Source of the DNA: Ophioceras dolichostomum
Taxonomy: Eukaryota; Ascomycota; Sordariomycetes; Magnaporthales; Ophioceraceae
Assembly: GCA_003049485.1 (NCBI GenBank)
Contig: PYST01000263.1
Location: 1-46,535, forward strand
Direction of reading: 5' to 3'
Length of the DNA: 46,535 nucleotides
Shown: positions 42,844 through 46,535 of the stretch, in pieces
How the letters are laid out: every line of letters starts with the position of its first letter
How positions within the stretch are numbered: position 1 is the stretch's first letter
Position numbers and translations under genes: made by a program
Notes under the pieces: model-generated
What the model saw: only the letters and a program-made list of their open reading frames with translations
Told to the model about the DNA's origin: nothing
Database searches by the model: none

Positions 42844-44432
42844 TGAGGCCGAGCGCATCCCTGCGTTCCGGAGTAGCTCGCGTTTACCGTTCGGGCAAGT
42901 CCAAGAACGGCATCGGCAGCAAGATCAAGAGAAACAAGGGACTCAGGTTCCAGCGATATGACCCCGGGAATGGACCCGAGAGCGTCAGAATCACCAACAA
43001 CCATGGACCGCCAACACGAGAGGAGTCCATCAGGGCAGATGTTGTCGACCGGCTGGCCAAGATGAAGATTCGGCCTCAGGTCGACCCTGAGAGCAAGACA
43101 GTCCGAACCCCGGTTGGCGACCTACCGATCTCACCACTGATGGATCCGTCATATCTCGAGGCGAAGAGGAGACACATGGCACCGAAGCCTAAGCCAGACT
43201 TTGCGAAACATGGAAAGCAGGAACGTCGACTCCTGCGAAATCCCTACGGTGCGTCTCCTCGATGAAGCATGTGGCTCTCGTGCCGTTGACGAGCTTCCCT
43301 CCCCTCCAGAACAATAGTATATTTAGGGAATAGGAGGGTAGATGTGTACTGAGCAGGACTTCAAAGGACTAACCCTACTGTTTGGTCTACTTGTCCATAT
43401 ACAGCCCTTGCGCTGGCGACTCCCGTCCGTTTCGACCCCATCCCCCGCGTGTACCTGCCGCGATACTTCTTGCAGGCTTTCAGCAGAGTTCAAAATCCCA
43501 GCACGGGTGAACCGTGGCTGGTGCCTCATAACCTCCTACCTGGACCAACCTCGGTCGCTGCTGATTGCTCTGTGGTCGAGTGCGAGGAAGAGGAAGAGGA
43601 AGAGGAAGGTAACTGGGACGAAGACCCCATGGAGCAAGCAGCCGATAATGGGTCGATATCTTCTCCCGACAAGGAAGTCGTCTCTCCTGCCACCAGGGGC
43701 GACGATTCAGATTCCGCTGTTGATGACTCCCCCGCCGTCAGCTCCTCCACCCTAGCGCCTGTTGCTGCTACTGCCCGAGTGGCGACGGAAGCCACACCCC
43801 AGAACCAGAAGCCGCCCCAGAAGCCGCCCCGTTCGCAAGGCGCGACTGTGCACGTCATCGCGCGGAACGACATCATGACCAAACTCAACGCGGGCTTGTG
43901 GGCGAAAGCCACGGGCTTCGCGAAAATGTCCGGGACGGTGGTTCGCAAGGACATGCACTCCTTCGTCTTGGAGCTGATGAGGCGAAAAGCCGTCGACCGC
44001 CTGAGCTATTACGCTATGCTCTGCGACGATGCGGAGGCTGGCGGGTCGGACAGGAAATACATCCTCCCGTGCGCGAGGTGGGAGGATCTCGAGACGCTTT
44101 CGCACCGAGGGTGCGCACTTTGGTTCGGCTCGGATGAATCTTCTGGCACTGGAGACGGAGCTGGGGCGGGAGCCGAGAGCAGTGCAGGACGCCCGCCAGG
44201 ATGGGTACAGTTCCCCACCACTGAGCTCCCAGGTGTTGAAGGTGTTCGGCGAGGCGGCGCCGTAGCTGTGTACGACATGGCGACGCTGCTTGGTGAGGAG
44301 CAGGTCAAGGACCTGCGCGAACGGGCCCCTCTCTTCCGCAAGGCATCATTGTTTATGTTAGGGAGGGAAAGGACGCTGCACGCACAGCTTCTCCTTTGGA
44401 AAATACAGGGCTACCTGACTGAACCCAAATAA
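42843..44432 (+). CDS. Conserved fungal protein of unknown function, probably mitochondrial
   Basis: I recognise the conserved phrases but not the function. Exons are 42843-43248 and 43405-44432 with a 156-nt intron (GTGCGT...TACAG); joined phase 1 they encode 477 residues. The N-terminus MRPSASLRSGVARVYRSGKSK is basic, without acid, and looks like a mitochondrial presequence. Next come PGNGPESVRITNNHGPPTRE, TPVGDLPISPLMDPSYLEAKR, and, across the splice, RNPYALALATPVR followed by LPRYFLQAF and GEPWLVPHNLLPG. A central acidic/Ser/Pro-rich stretch (about residues 190-260) is low complexity. The C-terminal half has ARNDIMTKLNAGLWAKATGF and a final LLLWKIQGYLTE. The gene shares a short divergent promoter with clpP. 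A role in mitochondrial gene expression or translation is a guess from context only. Confidence 0.82.
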
Positions 44433-44819
44433 AAAAATCTTGATTGCATAGAGCTCATGGAGTTTGTTGTCTGTTGCTCAGACGCATCTTTGTATATATG
44501 GGAGACCCGGAGAGACGGAAAGGCTAGCTGATGTTTTCAGCCTCGCATTTGGTATGATGAGACCTTCCTTTGCGCTCTAGGAATTGATGTAAATATGACT
44601 TCTAACTTAGCGAATGCTTAGCAAGTACTTTCTTCCCTCTGAGAGTTGCAGCATCGGTCCAGCCCAAGCTGATCGCGGCTCTGGATGCAGGGACTGTCGT
44701 TGGTTTCCCCCTGTGAGTCACCCCTTGCGGCTCGCAGATGTCTCTGACTTCAGTCCAACAACCCCGCCTCCACCGTCCCTCAATCCGATCACACATCACC
44801 AAAGCAGCTGCTCAACACA
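44433..44819. other. Intergenic region and GlyRS leader
   Basis: 387 bp. Two ATGs (44614 and 44738) start frames that overlap the GlyRS start out of frame. The 44738 frame begins MSLTSVQQPRLHRPSIRSHI, acid-free and Arg/His-rich. An in-frame stop at 44745-44747 bars any long AUG-started N-terminal extension of GlyRS from this leader unless splicing intervenes. Confidence 0.5.
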
Positions 44820-46535
44820 ATGACGAGCACCACAGATCTAACGGGCGAGCCGTTCAGCCGCTCGAAGTTCGAATCGCTGGTGAAGCGTCGCTTCTTCTAC
44901 ACCGAGTCGTTCGAAATTTATCGAACCTCAGCCAACTTCAAGGGCGACAACCGCGGGCTTTACGATTATGGCCCTCCAGGCTGCGCCCTCCAGGCGAACC
45001 TCGTCAACGAATGGCGGAATCACTTCATCATCGAGGAGAACATGATGGAGGTGGACTGCACGGTGTTAACCCCTGAACCCGTGCTCAAAACTAGCGGGCA
45101 TGTGGATAAGTTCGCCGACTGGATGTGCAAGGATGCTGTCAACGGCGAATACCTGCGGGCAGACCACCTCGTTGAGTCAGTTCTCACATCGCGACTTACA
45201 AGTGCGGCCGACAAGCTTGACGATGCAACAGTCAAGGAGTACGAGGATGTCCTAGCCAAGGTACCCTATCCTCTTATAATCATCTATCAAGATCGGCCCT
45301 TGGCCCTAGGCTACTTCCAATCCGTTCCACTTCCGACTCTGCTCGCAATGGCCGCTAATCATTTTACAGATTGATAACTATGACGGGCCGGGGCTTGGCC
45401 ACCTCATCACGAAGTTTGAGATCCGCAATCCGAACGGCAACGGCGAGGTCCTCCCACCTGTCCCCTTCAACCTCATGTTCAAAACCACCATCGGGCCGAG
45501 CTCTGCATCCCCTGTGTATCTACGACCAGAGACGGCCCAGGGCCAGTTCCTCAACTTCCGGAAGCTCCTCGAGTTCAACCAGGGTTCAATGCCCTTTGCG
45601 TCCGCGAGCATCGGGAAGTCGTACCGTAACGAGATCTCGCCACGTTCGGGACTCCTGAGGGTCAGGGAGTTCCTCATGGCTGAGATCGAGCACTTTGTCG
45701 ACCCTGCGACGAGCAAGAGCCACGAAAGGTTCGGAGAGGTCGCGGACATCAATCTCCCGCTGCTCGATCGCGAGACACAGCTTTCCGGAAGGACAACCGT
45801 CACTACCGCCTCCCTCCGCGATGCGGTAGAATCGAGGACGGTGGACAACGAGACCCTCGGGTATTTCATCGGCCGCATCTACCTCTTCCTCCTCAAAATC
45901 GGGGCAGACAAGAGCAAAATTCGGTTCCGACAGCATCTTGCCAACGAGATGGCCCACTACGCCACAGACTGTTGGGATGCGGAGCTTCTCACGAGCTATG
46001 GTTGGATCGAGTGCGTCGGTTGCGCAGACCGGAGCGCGTACGACCTTTCAGTCCACTCGAAGCAGACCGGCGCGGCACTGGTTGTCAAAGAGCCAATGCC
46101 AACACCCGTCGAGATTGAAGAATGGCAGGCGATCCTCGAGAAGAAATTGCTTGGTCCACGATTCAAAAAGGACGCGAAGAAGATAGAGACTGCTGCCGCT
46201 TCGCTGGATCAAGACACTCTTGCCAACCTGGCTGCTGAGCTGGCCGACAAGGCGGTCATCAGTATTTCGACCGAGGAGCTGGCTGACGGAAGGACAACCG
46301 TGGACCTCGCCTCGGACATCTGCTCCATCAAGAAGGTGAATCGAGTGGAGAGGATGCGGGAGTATACCCCGAATGTCATCGAGCCATCGTTCGGTATCGG
46401 TCGGATTCTCTACTGCCTCCTCGAGCACGCCTATTGGCATCGACAGGGTGATGTCGCCCGTGGAGTAAGTTAACACACTTCTTCCTTCGTAGGTAATCTG
46501 CTCTACTGACCTGACCTGTCCCCCCCCCCCCCCCC
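44820..46535 (+). CDS. GRS1: Glycyl-tRNA synthetase, 5' part (continues past window end)
   Basis: Class II aminoacyl-tRNA synthetase that charges tRNA-Gly. Exons seen are 44820-45260 and 45370-46464; intron 1 is 109 nt (GTACCC...TACAG) and intron 2 starts at 46465 (GTAAGT) and runs off the window. 512 residues are visible. The eukaryotic N-terminal catalytic block SFEIYRTSANFKGDNRGLYDYGPPGC is clear (split here as SFEIY and GLYDYGPPGC), with motif 1 LVNEWRNHFI. Motif 2 is YRNEISPRSGLLRVREFLMAE and is preceded by LRPETAQGQFLNFRKL. Motif 3 is EPSFGIGRILYCLLEHAY at the right edge. The missing part should hold the anticodon-binding domain. In yeast one gene serves cytosol and mitochondria through a non-AUG upstream start; a similar arrangement is possible but unproven here. 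Confidence 0.94.
46520..46535. repeat. Poly(C) run at the window end
   Basis: Sixteen consecutive C at the extreme right edge, inside GlyRS intron 2. It may continue beyond the window or mark a contig end. Confidence 0.85.

Noticed and set aside
1..46535. Transposons, CRISPR arrays, viral genes, clustered secondary-metabolism genes
   Set aside because: Looked for on both strands; no transposase, reverse transcriptase, terminal repeats, spaced direct repeats, or biosynthetic megasynthase motifs were seen.

Overview
The window reads as nuclear DNA of a filamentous ascomycete, most likely a Sordariomycete. The evidence is GC-rich exons split by short spliceosomal introns (GT/GC...AG, about 50-460 nt, some with a TACTAAC or CTGAC branch site), generous intergenic space full of microsatellites, and fungus-specific proteins such as LCL2 and a combined homeobox/C2H2 regulator. 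There is no sign of bacterial operons, viral genes, transposon ORFs, CRISPR arrays or credible tRNA/rRNA genes. I could not search any database; names rest on motifs I recognise.

Layout. 1-289: last exon of an unnamed + strand gene. 290-5975: about 5.7 kb without a gene, rich in short tandem repeats. 5976-10305: mitochondrial ribosomal protein bL27m (-) divergent from LCL2 (+, with a GC-AG intron), then protein phosphatase inhibitor-2/GLC8 (-). 12373-18912: INO80 chromatin-remodelling ATPase (-), four exons. 21746-23880: ABCF ATPase ARB1 (-). 24978-26381: four-helix membrane protein of unknown role (-). 27753-28907: SIRT5-type sirtuin (-). 28908-34053: a second 5.1 kb gene-poor stretch. 34054-36462: Ser/Thr-rich secreted mucin-like protein (+). 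37615-39056: secreted protein built from two tandem six-cysteine units (+). 39140-41059: homeobox plus C2H2 transcription factor (-). 41642-42572: mitochondrial ClpP peptidase (-), sharing a short divergent promoter with a conserved, probably mitochondrial protein of unknown function (42843-44432, +). 44820 to the end: glycyl-tRNA synthetase (+), cut by the window edge.

Functional themes. Several genes serve mitochondria or translation (bL27m, ClpP, the ClpP neighbour, GlyRS, ARB1, perhaps the sirtuin). The 34-39 kb segment holds two secreted, low-complexity or cysteine-rich proteins next to a gene-poor region, which looks more lineage-specific than the rest.

The most novel item is the protein at 37615-39056. 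Its two units share a six-cysteine pattern (36- and 11-residue spacings identical) and a phase-2 intron nine residues before the last cysteine in each unit. This indicates an internal duplication that included an intron. Other points of note are a 19-nt microexon in clpP, stop-free 3n introns in INO80, and a TGATG overlap between a short uORF and the start of the unknown gene.
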